Assembly (NCBI GenBank): GCA_025451835.1
Contig: JANWJR010000032.1
Coordinates: forward strand, 1 to 50,668
DNA length: 50,668 nt
Direction of reading: 5' to 3'
Source: Candidatus Acidiferrales bacterium
GTDB taxonomy: Bacteria; Acidobacteriota; Terriglobia; Acidiferrales; UBA7541
Within the stretch, counting starts at the first letter, position 1. Each line of letters starts with the position of its first letter. Below are positions 17,460 through 26,039 of this stretch, in pieces. Under the pieces are notes generated by a model, which was not told where the DNA came from, ran no database searches, and worked only from the letters and a program-made list of their open reading frames with translations. Made by a program: the position numbers and the translations under genes.

Positions 17460-18160
17460 AGGCAACCGAATTCGAATTCCGTCACCGATCGCTGGTTAAT
17501 TTGATCCACGTCTGGATTTCGTTTCAAGCCTATTCCTTCGACCGCGTGAATGCCGTCTGGGCATTCGTCCCCTGGAATACGCCTCGCGGATATTTTCTCG
17601 CGCATATGATCTTCGGGTTCGCTGCGATTCTTATCGCACTTGCCGCATCGATTCGGACCTGGGCTGCGGCCTATCTGCGCTCTGACGTCGTTCACGATGC
17701 GGACTTGCACACGGATATAGTTGTTGCCGATGGTCCTTACCGGCACCTTCGCAATCCGCTCTATCTCGGAACTCTTCTGTTGTCGGTCGGATTGGCGTTT
17801 CTCGCGAGCCGCATCGGGGCTGTAATCCTGGTAGGAGGAGCGGCGCTGCGCATCCTGCGGCTGATTGGGCGCGAAGAAGCTGATCTTGAAAAACAACAGG
17901 GTGCCGTTTACACGGAATTTTGCCGTCGCGTGCCGCGCTTGCTGCCTTCCCTGCGGGCGCGTGTTCCGGGTTCCGGTCTTGCGCCGCAATGGACGCAGGC
18001 ATTTCGCGGCGAAGCGCCGATGTGGGGATTTTTCATCATGATGATTGCGTTCGCGGTCACGCCGAACGATGACGTCGCGTGGAGCCTGGCAGGTGCAACT
18101 CTTTCAGTCTGGCTTTTCCAGCGAATCACGGAGCGGCTGCGGAAAAGATCTCGTGCGTGA
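17456..18160 (+). CDS. Membrane methyltransferase of the ICMT/phospholipid methyltransferase type
   Basis: 234 aa, four or five hydrophobic segments. The C-terminal half has the SAM-binding signature of this family: DGPYRHLRNPLYLGTLL, then a helix, then REEADLEKQQGAVYTEFCRRVPRLLPS. Family members methylate isoprenylcysteine carboxyl groups, phosphatidylethanolamine or other small lipid-like substrates; bacterial ones are mostly of unknown substrate. Translationally coupled to the preceding membrane protein and convergent with the NtrX-like gene (15 bp gap). Confidence 0.8.
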   Translation: MKATEFEFRHRSLVNLIHVWISFQAYSFDRVNAVWAFVPWNTPRGYFLAHMIFGFAAILIALAASIRTWAAAYLRSDVVHDADLHTDIVVADGPYRHLRNPLYLGTLLLSVGLAFLASRIGAVILVGGAALRILRLIGREEADLEKQQGAVYTEFCRRVPRLLPSLRARVPGSGLAPQWTQAFRGEAPMWGFFIMMIAFAVTPNDDVAWSLAGATLSVWLFQRITERLRKRSRA

Positions 18161-18175
18161 GCGTGGACATGAAAT

Positions 18176-19570
18176 TCATTCCGATTGTCGGACGGCGCGG
18201 AGATCAATCCCAAGCTGCTGGCACTTCTTATAGAGGTGGCTGCGCTCGAGGCCGAGCGCTTTAGCCGTATTGGTCATGTGGCGACCGTGGCGCTTGAGTT
18301 CGGCGAGCAGCGTTTCACGCTCGAACGCTTCAACCCGCCCGGCGAGCGTGCCGCCCGCAGAGGTCGCTGACATCCGGGAATCGCCTTCGCCGGCCACCGC
18401 ATCGCGTTGCGGCAGCGCTCGTTCGACAATTGCCGCATCCACCGAATCGCCGCGCGCCAGCAACAAGGCACGCTCGACCACGTTTCGCAGCTCGCGGACG
18501 TTGCCGGGCCACGCGTATCGCGCAAGCGCTTCGATCGCTCCAGCCGAGAACTTCTGTGGCTTCCAATTGTTCTGCTCCGCCAATTGCTTTGCAAAATGCT
18601 CGACGAGCGCGGGGACGTCTTCGATGCGGTCGCGAAGCGGTGGAAGAATAATTGGAAAAACGACGACGCGGTGATAGAGGTCCTCGCGAAACGTTCTCTG
18701 CCGCACCTGCTCTTCGAGATTGCGATGCGTGGCTACCACGACGCGCACATCCACGTGCATGGGACGGTCGCCGCCAACGCGCTCGATTTCGCCTTCTTCG
18801 AGCACGCGCAGCAACTTCGCCTGCATGGCCACCGGCATGTCGCCAATTTCGTCCAGGAAAAGCGTTCCGCGATGCGCCTGCTCAAATTTTCCGGTGTGGC
18901 GCGTGGCCGCGCCGGTAAACGAGCCTTTTTCGTGCCCGAAAAGTTCGGATTCCATCAGCTCGGCAGGAATTGCCGCGCAATTCAACGAAATAAACGGAGC
19001 CGCATGACGGGAGCTTTTCTCATGCAGCGTCCGGGCAATTAGTTCCTTGCCGGTTCCCGTCTCGCCGCGAATGCACACGCGCGTTTCGCCTGCCGCAACG
19101 TGCTCCACTTGCGCCATCACTTCGCGCATCGCGGCGCTGGCCCAAACCAGATGATGCTTGCCGAGCCGGCGCTTGAGCTCGCGATTTTCCGCTTCCAGAT
19201 GCCTCAATCGGAGCGCGTTTTCAACGGTCAGGAGCAGTTTCTCGGTCGAAACCGGCTTCTCGAGAAAATCCATTGCGCCGAGGCGCGTTGCGCGCACCGC
19301 CATTTCAATCGTGGCTTGCCCGGAGATCATCACAACGGGCGCAGTCACGCCCGCGTTCTTAAAATCCTCGAGGAGCGCGATGCCGTCGCGTCCCGGCATC
19401 ACGACGTCGGACAAAATCAGATCGAAGCGTGAGGCCTTCGCGAGTTCGAGCGCGCGGGAAGCATTGTCGCAAACGGTCGCTTCGTGGTCCGCGAGGCGGA
19501 AGGCCCGCGCAAGCGAGGCGAGCGTGTTTGCGTCGTCGTCAATGATGAGGATGTGGGCTTTCGCGGCCAC
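18176..19570 (-). CDS. NtrX-like sigma-54-dependent response regulator
   Basis: 464 aa from GTG 19570, which has AAGAGG nine bases upstream inside the end of the kinase gene; the frame stays open to 19684 without added domain. Receiver (IIDDDANTLASLARAF; acceptor aspartate in LILSDVVMPGRDG; LEKPV), AAA+ domain (GETGTGKE, Walker B GTLFLDEIGDM, FREDLYHRVVV) and Fis-type HTH (TAKALGLERSHLYKKCQQLG). The sigma-54 contact loop reads GSFTGA, not the usual GAFTGA. Placed directly after an NtrY-like kinase, the usual NtrY-NtrX order, so it is very likely its output regulator. Confidence 0.92.
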   Translation of the reverse strand: MAAKAHILIIDDDANTLASLARAFRLADHEATVCDNASRALELAKASRFDLILSDVVMPGRDGIALLEDFKNAGVTAPVVMISGQATIEMAVRATRLGAMDFLEKPVSTEKLLLTVENALRLRHLEAENRELKRRLGKHHLVWASAAMREVMAQVEHVAAGETRVCIRGETGTGKELIARTLHEKSSRHAAPFISLNCAAIPAELMESELFGHEKGSFTGAATRHTGKFEQAHRGTLFLDEIGDMPVAMQAKLLRVLEEGEIERVGGDRPMHVDVRVVVATHRNLEEQVRQRTFREDLYHRVVVFPIILPPLRDRIEDVPALVEHFAKQLAEQNNWKPQKFSAGAIEALARYAWPGNVRELRNVVERALLLARGDSVDAAIVERALPQRDAVAGEGDSRMSATSAGGTLAGRVEAFERETLLAELKRHGRHMTNTAKALGLERSHLYKKCQQLGIDLRAVRQSE

Positions 19571-19574
19571 GCGG

Positions 19575-21407
19575 CTACGCCTCTTCTTTTTTCTCCAGCA
19601 GGATCGGGAATACCTGCGGACGTTTCGGCGGCTGGATCGGAAGTTCGATGCGGAATGAAGTGCCGATGCCCATCTCGCTTTCAACGGAAAGCCGCCCGTT
19701 GTGATCGGTCACCACGGATTGCACGATTGCCAGCCCGAGTCCCGTGCCGTGCTGCTTCGTCGTGTAATACGGAGTGAAAATGCGCTCGGATTCTTCGGGC
19801 GTCAGGCCGGTGCCGGTGTCGGAGATTTCGAGGTCCACAATGCCGTTCTTGTGCGACGTTCGCAGCATGAGAACGCCGCCGGCAGGCATGGCGTCCATCG
19901 CATTCAGCACCAGATTTTCGATGGCGCGATGCAGCAGCGTTGCATCAGCCTGAATCACGGGAAGGCTTTCATCGAGATGAAGTTCGGGTGTGATTGGCGG
20001 GCGTCCCACCGCGCTGAATTGGGCCTCGAACAATTTCAAAACGTTTCGCACCGTATCGTTCAGATTGACCGCCGCGATTTCCGGCTGCGGCATTTTCGCA
20101 AAGTCGCTGAATCGCGACACGATCGTTTTCAGGTTTTCGATTTCAACGAGAAGAATGCCTGTGGATTCGCGGAACACTTCCTCGAACTGTTCGGAACCTT
20201 GCTCCTTGGCGCGCTGGAGATTTTCGACGGTGGTTTGCAGTGGGAACAGCGGATTTTTCAGCTCGTGTGCCAGCCGCCGCGCCACCTCGCGCCAGGCTGC
20301 GACGCGCTCCGCCTGGATCAGGCGCTCGCGCTGCTCCACCAATTCCTGCGTCATTTGATTGAATGCGCGTGCGAGCTGGCCGATTTCGCCTCCGCCGCGA
20401 ACATCCACTCGAGTGTTCCAGTTGCCCGCGGCCACTTCGCCCGCACCGTCAACGAGTTTTCGCACCGGCCTGGTAACGCGCGCCGCAGCCCACCAACTGA
20501 GAAGGGCCCCGATAAGAATTCCAATCGCAGCCACAATCAACGCAAGCCACCGGATTCGTCTTCCCAACATCACGACACCGCGCTGCGAATTCCCGACCAG
20601 CAGCACGCCGAGCAATTCCTGCTGCCGACCGAGCAGGGGCAGGATGTGAAATTCTTCGGCACTCGCAGGGTCATAGGTCCAGGTGATGCGAGATCTTTGT
20701 TCCCCCGGCACCTGACGCTCTTTGTTGATTATTGGCGCGAAGCGGTCAGGATCGATCTCCGGGCCCGACGAGGAGATAAGGTTGACCGCCTGAAAGCTCG
20801 GATCGAGATTCAGATAAAGCAGCGCGCGCATTCCCTCCGGCAGCACCATCGACGCAAGAAACTCCTTCCCTAGCCTCTCGCCGCCGACCACGTAGATGGA
20901 CTTATCGGCCACTGGCACCCGCGCCACAGCCATCAACCCCAGCGCTGGCCCATTTTCCGTGTCCATCTTCATCAAGAAAGGTCCGAGCGCGGCCCAGTCC
21001 TGCGGTTGCGTCACCCAGGTCATTTTTTCCCCGAACCGTGCAGACCATTCCGCCGAGGAAATAATCGTGCCGTCGTTATTCACGAAATCAAGAAAATCGA
21101 GCTGGTGAGATTGGGAGACGCCGCGCGCATCGTTGACGTACACGGACGCGTCACCGTTCGGAAGGCTCAATTCCACCGCCATCTTGGTGGTTCCTTCTTC
21201 CTGGGCGACTCCACCGATGCGCTGGACAACATCTTGTCCGCGCCTCTGAAATTCCCGCTGGAATTGAGCGACGAGCGCCTTGGTGTGCTGCTGATTCAAG
21301 TTGTCGAAGGCCTGCTTGGTGGCCACGGTCACGCCCGCGGCCACCAGGCCTACCGACAGCAGCACCGCGATGGTAAAAACGAAGAAAAGCTTTGAGCGGA
21401 ACGTCAC
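19575..21407 (-). CDS. NtrY-like membrane sensor histidine kinase
   Basis: 610 aa. TM1 about 7-29, a large extracytoplasmic sensor (about 260 residues), TM2 about 288-312, HAMP, a coiled stretch, and the H-box RRLAHELKNPLFPLQTT. The ATPase domain shows NLVLNAMDAM, DTGTGLTPEE and YYTTKQHGTGLGLAIVQ. The HAMP plus HELKNPL layout and the adjacent regulator match NtrY/NtrX pairs. Its ATG overlaps the stop of the solute-binding protein gene (ATGA at 21404-21407), suggesting that the binding protein presents ligand to this sensor. That role is inferred. Confidence 0.92.
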   Translation of the reverse strand: MTFRSKLFFVFTIAVLLSVGLVAAGVTVATKQAFDNLNQQHTKALVAQFQREFQRRGQDVVQRIGGVAQEEGTTKMAVELSLPNGDASVYVNDARGVSQSHQLDFLDFVNNDGTIISSAEWSARFGEKMTWVTQPQDWAALGPFLMKMDTENGPALGLMAVARVPVADKSIYVVGGERLGKEFLASMVLPEGMRALLYLNLDPSFQAVNLISSSGPEIDPDRFAPIINKERQVPGEQRSRITWTYDPASAEEFHILPLLGRQQELLGVLLVGNSQRGVVMLGRRIRWLALIVAAIGILIGALLSWWAAARVTRPVRKLVDGAGEVAAGNWNTRVDVRGGGEIGQLARAFNQMTQELVEQRERLIQAERVAAWREVARRLAHELKNPLFPLQTTVENLQRAKEQGSEQFEEVFRESTGILLVEIENLKTIVSRFSDFAKMPQPEIAAVNLNDTVRNVLKLFEAQFSAVGRPPITPELHLDESLPVIQADATLLHRAIENLVLNAMDAMPAGGVLMLRTSHKNGIVDLEISDTGTGLTPEESERIFTPYYTTKQHGTGLGLAIVQSVVTDHNGRLSVESEMGIGTSFRIELPIQPPKRPQVFPILLEKKEEA

Positions 21408-22558
21408 TGAGGCTCTCCATCAAGCCAGACGTCGGCGAGTGGCCATCCGGCACCTGCGCCGGGAGGGGTCCAGTCGCGCACGCGCGCGCTCACGGCGTAG
21501 ACCTGTGGCAGCCATACCAGCGGAATTACGCGATCGGTGCTCACGATCGTTTGTTCGCGATGGTAGATATCCTCGGGCGTTGACGACTCCGGAAGAGGCG
21601 TCGCGTCAACCAATGCAATCGGACCGAGCACATTCACAAAATCCGAAAGCGCGATTCGAGGGTCCGGCGATTTCATGCGCAAACGAACCAGGCGCGCATC
21701 GATCCTGGAAGACGGGCCAGACGCAATGGCCTGCGTTGCCAGAGAAATTCCCGCCTCGCGCGCATTCACCACAATTCGCTCCGCAATCGATTGTTCAAGC
21801 GTGTCGCCGGAATCATATCCCAACACCAGCCGAGGGGCGTGCGCCATTTGAGACCATATTTCCTTCGCATGAGCTGGGTCCGCCGCGCCTGAAAACAAAA
21901 ATTCCGATCCGCTCGACCACTGCGGCAGCAATCCCCACGCTGGCTGGCCGGCCTTCTGCAAGATAAAATCCACAATCGATTGCCGATCGGTCGAGAGCGC
22001 CAGCGCTTCGCGCACCCGCGCGTCATCCGTGCCCGCGCGGCCCGGCAGAAACACAAGCGCGAGCAATTCATCCGGCTGCGAAAACGTTACGCGAACGCCG
22101 CGTTCCGCTGCTTGGCGAGCTTGCTCCGGCGAGATTTCGGCAAAGTCGGTCTTTCCGATTTCGAGATCGAGGAGCCGCTCCCGAGCTGTCCCGCCCATCT
22201 GAATTTGAATCGCGTCAACGAATGGTCTCCCGCCGGGAAAGTTCTCGTTCGCGGCAAGCTTCAAGCTTTTCCCGGGCTGCCACGAGGAAACCTGAAATGC
22301 ACCGGGAGGATTGGTGGCCCCGGAAGTTTGCAGTCGTGCGGGTGAGAAGTTGTCGAAGATCAGCGAATCGATTTCCGCCCTCGCTGCAGACTCAATCGGA
22401 TTCGCCGCGGCGACAGCGGGGTCGAGTGAACTTATCATCGCGTCGATTTCCATTCGCAGGGTGCCGCCATACCGGGGCCGACGCGCCGAATCCACCGTCG
22501 AGGCACGCGCAAGGACGATGCTAATTGCCGCAAGTAGCAGCCACAATCGAAGCTTCAT
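21404..22558 (-). CDS. Short family-5 (peptide-type) solute-binding protein, probably a sensor partner
   Basis: 384 aa with a signal peptide (LRLWLLLAAISIVLARAS). After it comes RPRYGGTLRMEIDAMISSLDP, the usual N-terminus of family-5 (oligopeptide/nickel) binding proteins, and later DARVREALALSTDRQSIVDF and PLVWLPQVYAVSARVRDW. Full members are about 500-550 aa; here the segment between the first strand and GAFQVSSWQPGKSLKLAANE is much shorter. No ABC permease or ATPase is nearby. It is sandwiched, with overlaps on both sides (38 bp and 4 bp), between a secreted protein and the NtrY-like kinase, which points to signalling rather than transport. Confidence 0.82.
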   Translation of the reverse strand: MKLRLWLLLAAISIVLARASTVDSARRPRYGGTLRMEIDAMISSLDPAVAAANPIESAARAEIDSLIFDNFSPARLQTSGATNPPGAFQVSSWQPGKSLKLAANENFPGGRPFVDAIQIQMGGTARERLLDLEIGKTDFAEISPEQARQAAERGVRVTFSQPDELLALVFLPGRAGTDDARVREALALSTDRQSIVDFILQKAGQPAWGLLPQWSSGSEFLFSGAADPAHAKEIWSQMAHAPRLVLGYDSGDTLEQSIAERIVVNAREAGISLATQAIASGPSSRIDARLVRLRMKSPDPRIALSDFVNVLGPIALVDATPLPESSTPEDIYHREQTIVSTDRVIPLVWLPQVYAVSARVRDWTPPGAGAGWPLADVWLDGEPQ

Positions 22559-23894
22559 ACATTCCTGTTTTCAGATTTCGGGATACAACGCGCGCGGACT
22601 TGCCGTCATCCGCCGGCCACAGTGCCAGAATCGGACCAGGAAATAGAAGTGGCTGGCCGACGGCAGTCGCCTGATTATCCACAATCTCGTAAATTTGTAC
22701 TTGGTCCGGCTGCCTCCAATCGCCCGTGCCGGTCACCAGAACGTGCCAGTTCGAATCGCAGCTAATTTCGATCGACGCAATATCGCTACCCCAATCGGCA
22801 AATGCTGCAGGCGGCGTCGCCACGTCGTTAAATAATTCGGCTGTCCCGTTCGGCTCCGCAAAAAGTCGCCGGGAATTGTTCCCATCTTCGAAGAAGGCCG
22901 CGGAAAAGAAAGACGGTGTCTTGAATGCGATACTCCCGGAATATGTTGTCGCCCCAAGAAACATATTCCGTGACGGCAAGTAAGGCCACATCATTCCGTC
23001 TACATTAGGCCATTCTTGTTTTGCATTCTCCTTGCACTCCGCGATCAAGCCGGGATCCCACGAACCCGTGCAGACAGTCCCTGCGACGTAAGCTTTGAAT
23101 TCATTCGCGGCTCCGGCGACCAACCGGCCTCGGAGGTCGCGCGAAACATACATTGGCGATATGGGCTGCGCGGATTCCTGTTGCCATGAATGGACGTTCA
23201 TCCGCTCCAGCCTTATCCGTGCCGGTTCAAGGAACACCATACGCTTCGAGCCATCACTCCCGGTCCTTTGGGCGAAATCGAGGATCGGTGCGGCTTGAAT
23301 CCACACGACCTTCCTTTGCAGGAGGGGAGCAAATGCCATCATCGACGACAAAATATCAGGCTTTCTGAACGGCACCATATCCACCGCTCGATCGTCACCA
23401 TGCTGGATCTCCGCAACCCAGAGATAACCGTTCACATTTTCGGAAAATGTGAGATGTACTCGCGAAGTGTCGTTTAAAACAGCAGTAGGCTCAGCGGCGA
23501 TAACGTGCAGGTTCTCTCGCTCCAATTCCTCAACGAGTGCTGCTCGAATCAAAGCAATATCGGCGGCGTTGAGCGTCGAGATGTTCTTCATTTCGACCGT
23601 CAGTGTGCGAAATGGGTGCGCCGCAACCGCAATTTTATCGGCTAGCGCATGCACCGCGTCATTCCATTGCCCTGAAAGCGAGGGCGGCGTTTGCGACTGC
23701 GGCTGGCCGGGCGATGGCTGATCCGGCTTCGCGATTAACGGTGCGTTTGCTTGAGCCTGAATCAATGGCGATTGCACCTGCTGGCGGGGCTGGGAATTCT
23801 TTGATTGCGGAAACGCCGGGCGCGGAACGATTGCGCCAACCAAAATCAGAACGATTGCGCGCCACGGGAGAGAGTCTCGAAGTGAAGGCCGCAT
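22521..23894 (-). CDS. Secreted protein of unknown function (first gene of the NtrYX-like operon)
   Basis: 457 aa. Signal peptide (WRAIVLILVGAIVPRPAFPQ), a Gln/Pro-rich linker, then a mixed alpha/beta domain (about 80-190; LTVEMKNISTLNAADIALIR, GYLWVAEIQHGDDRAVDMV). The C-terminal 250 residues are beta-rich with blade-like repeats (for example WHVLVTGTGDWRQPDQVQIY), suggesting a beta-propeller; the two halves may be separate domains. Cysteines near 275 and 285 could pair. It overlaps the solute-binding gene by 38 bp. I recognise no family. Likely an envelope component of the signalling system that follows. Confidence 0.72.
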   Translation of the reverse strand: MRPSLRDSLPWRAIVLILVGAIVPRPAFPQSKNSQPRQQVQSPLIQAQANAPLIAKPDQPSPGQPQSQTPPSLSGQWNDAVHALADKIAVAAHPFRTLTVEMKNISTLNAADIALIRAALVEELERENLHVIAAEPTAVLNDTSRVHLTFSENVNGYLWVAEIQHGDDRAVDMVPFRKPDILSSMMAFAPLLQRKVVWIQAAPILDFAQRTGSDGSKRMVFLEPARIRLERMNVHSWQQESAQPISPMYVSRDLRGRLVAGAANEFKAYVAGTVCTGSWDPGLIAECKENAKQEWPNVDGMMWPYLPSRNMFLGATTYSGSIAFKTPSFFSAAFFEDGNNSRRLFAEPNGTAELFNDVATPPAAFADWGSDIASIEISCDSNWHVLVTGTGDWRQPDQVQIYEIVDNQATAVGQPLLFPGPILALWPADDGKSARVVSRNLKTGMYEASIVAATCGN

Positions 23895-24081
23895 CGGTTT
23901 GTGCCGGATGCAACCGGCAGTTCGCCGGGGATATTAGCACACAGACTGGGTTGGTGCGCCGGCTGGGTGGCGGCGCGATGCAAACGCCACCACCCTGCAA
24001 GGGTTTTGCCAGCGTTACTCCCTGAACCGGTCTGTCATTCCACGCGGTACAGGCCGCGGGAAATTCCGGCTCGGAGAATTT

Positions 24082-25491
24082 CTAGGGCTTCCCCGATCTG
24101 CTCGCAGCCGAGGGCGGATCACTTGCAGACCCTGCTTCCGACGCTGCCGCGGAGCGCAGCACATCGTTCGCAAAGAAGTATTTGCCGTCGTTCGGCACCA
24201 TCATGATCTGCACCTTGTCCGAAAGCTTCTGAGCAACGGTGAGCTGAACGAGCAGCGGATTCGCTTTCAGCGCCGCGGCTTCCAGCTGCAGCCGCTCGGC
24301 CTCCGCTTGCGACGTGACGCGGATGCGATTTGCCTCGGCCACCGCGAGTAGGTTCTGCCGCTCCTGCTCCGCCTTGCTGTCGATCACTTTTGCCTCCGCA
24401 GCAGCCTGGGCGTTTTCGATCGTCGTTTCCTTGCCCGCCTGAGCTTCGAGCCGCGACTGCTCGATCTGTTTCTGTTTTAGCGGGAGCGTATACTGCATCG
24501 AATCGGATTCTGCTTTCGCCATGATCACGCGCGACTGTGCGAGGGCTTCGGTGCGCTTCACTTCACGAATCTTCGCGGCTTCGGCCTGGGAGGCCGCGAT
24601 TTTTATCCGCTTTACTTCGATATCAGCGTCGACCGACGTCTGCTCGTCCTGCTGCTCCTTCAGAAGAAGGCCTTCCAGGCCTTGCGCGTATTCTTCGGGA
24701 AGGTCTATTTTCCTGAGCAGCACCTCCTTCACGACGATGGCATCGCCGCTCAGGCGCTGCGTGATGACCTGCGAGGCGCGCTGGCGGAATTCTTCGCGCT
24801 TCACGGAAAAGATGTCGCGCACAACGTAATTCGGTGCGAGTTCGCGAAAGGCGCTGGTTACGACGGGCGCCACGATCTGATCTTCGAGCGGCTGAGGCAG
24901 GTTCGCCTGAATGTAATCGAGACGCCGCGGATCGATCCGGTATCGTACCGTGACGGCAAGTCCGATCGACAATCCTTCACGCGCCTCGACCGTGAGCACC
25001 TCATGTGTTTCGTGAATTCCAGCAGAGGCGACCGTCGAAAATACTTCGTCACGGATGTCGTAGAGGTCGATGCGATCGATCAGTGGCACGATGAAATGCG
25101 TGCCTGCGTAGAGAGTTCCGGGGAGAACGCCTGAGATCTGGCTGATGCAAACTCCGGCATTTCCGTCGGGAACCACGACGATGCTCTGGCCGCCCAGCGC
25201 CGCCAGTGCCGCAATCGCCGTGAGCTTCACGGCCGTCCACCAGCGAATTTCGTGGGAAAGCGTCGCTCTCGGGCGTATCGCTGGTTGTTCAACCGGCTCG
25301 TTGGACCTGGCGCCTGGATCGGCGTCGCCGCCGGAAGTTGGTTCCGCGCCCGATGTCTTGGCCCGCCAATTCCAGCGCCGAAAGAGCCGCTCGATCTCGA
25401 AGGCGACAGAGAGGTCGTATGCCACGAGAGCTACGGCGGCTACTACAAATCCGACTCCGACGAGCAACAGCAGGGACTTCAAAAAAAGCAT
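24082..25491 (-). CDS. SPFH/band-7 (prohibitin-like) membrane protein
   Basis: 469 aa; ATG preceded by GGGAGG at a 5-nt gap. TM1 about 5-27; a linker; TM2 about 87-105 (TAIAALAALGGQSIVVV); then the band-7 domain (about 105-290: FIVPLIDRIDLYDIRDEVFS, LTVEAREGLSIGLAVTVRYR, LLRKIDLPEEYAQGLEGLLL). A long Ala/Glu/Gln-rich coiled coil follows (about 290-425). Such proteins form large ring or cage assemblies on the inner membrane and modulate proteases or lipid domains. The extra first TM and linker before the band-7 domain are less usual. A hairpin repeat separates it from the small membrane protein upstream. Confidence 0.88.
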   Translation of the reverse strand: MLFLKSLLLLVGVGFVVAAVALVAYDLSVAFEIERLFRRWNWRAKTSGAEPTSGGDADPGARSNEPVEQPAIRPRATLSHEIRWWTAVKLTAIAALAALGGQSIVVVPDGNAGVCISQISGVLPGTLYAGTHFIVPLIDRIDLYDIRDEVFSTVASAGIHETHEVLTVEAREGLSIGLAVTVRYRIDPRRLDYIQANLPQPLEDQIVAPVVTSAFRELAPNYVVRDIFSVKREEFRQRASQVITQRLSGDAIVVKEVLLRKIDLPEEYAQGLEGLLLKEQQDEQTSVDADIEVKRIKIAASQAEAAKIREVKRTEALAQSRVIMAKAESDSMQYTLPLKQKQIEQSRLEAQAGKETTIENAQAAAEAKVIDSKAEQERQNLLAVAEANRIRVTSQAEAERLQLEAAALKANPLLVQLTVAQKLSDKVQIMMVPNDGKYFFANDVLRSAAASEAGSASDPPSAASRSGKP

Positions 25492-25540
25492 GGCATCCTC
25501 CCGACAATTAACCGGCTACCAGTTTGCCGAAAAAATATTT

Positions 25541-25627
25541 TCATTCCGAGCGCAGCGAGGAATCTGCTTTCGCCAAACTCCAAGAAAACAGCAGGTTCCT
25601 CGTCGCCACCGGCTCCTCAGAATGGCA
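25541..25627. repeat. REP-like hairpin element, copy 1
   Basis: Imperfect inverted repeat: left arm TCATTCCGAGCGCAGCGAGG then AATCTGCTTT; right arm AGCAGGTTCCTCG ... CTCCTCAGAATGG. It is a diverged copy of the element at 39191-39279 (shared core TCATTC-GAGCG-AGCGA-GAATCT). On the minus strand it is followed by AAAATATTTTTT, so it can end transcription coming from the small membrane protein gene at 25651-25812. Confidence 0.7.
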
Positions 25628-25650
25628 ACGGGACGAGTTTCAACAAGCTG

Positions 25651-25812
25651 CTAGAACTTTTGTCCCGTTTTCGAAACCGATAACCTTTGTGACGCCGGAG
25701 CCGGCATCAAATGCATCAACCCCCGCAAACTTAGCCACTCAATCCACAGCGCCAGTCCCACCGATCCGGCTATTGCGCTTGCTATTCCCGCTGCGCCGAT
25801 AATCGTTTGCAT
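25651..25812 (-). CDS. Small membrane protein (53 aa)
   Basis: 53 aa from ATG 25812. A perfect AGGAGG sits nine bases upstream (25822-25827), the best ribosome binding site seen in the window, which argues for a real gene; the frame is open to 25857 but that start has no site. One or two hydrophobic stretches rich in small residues (IIGAAGIASAIAGSVGLALW) and a short basic tail. No homolog recognised. A hairpin with a T-tract follows. Confidence 0.55.
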   Translation of the reverse strand: MQTIIGAAGIASAIAGSVGLALWIEWLSLRGLMHLMPAPASQRLSVSKTGQKF

Positions 25813-26010
25813 GGCGTTTTGCCTCCTGGAAACGGAGGAATGCACGGGTGGGACCATCCGACGGCGGTGGGAACGAAAGCAGTTACCGACTCGTTGTTGT
25901 CGCGTGTGCGTGGCTCAGGGGACACGACGTGGGCACACAACCACTTCGGGCGCGGGAAATCCAGCCTCTAAGCGCCCGCGTTCCTTCGATGCGAGATTCG
26001 CAAGCCCTCT

Positions 26011-26018
26011 GCTAGAAT
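26011..26018 (+). promoter_or_regulatory. Candidate extended -10 promoter of the site-2 protease gene
   Basis: TGCTAGAAT spans 26010/26011-26018 (TG-N-TAGAAT, five of six -10 matches). No clear -35 box, as expected for extended -10 promoters. It leaves a leader of about 14 nt that contains AGGA before the ATG at 26040. Confidence 0.35.
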
Positions 26019-26039
26019 CGCTTCGAGGACAGGACGTTC

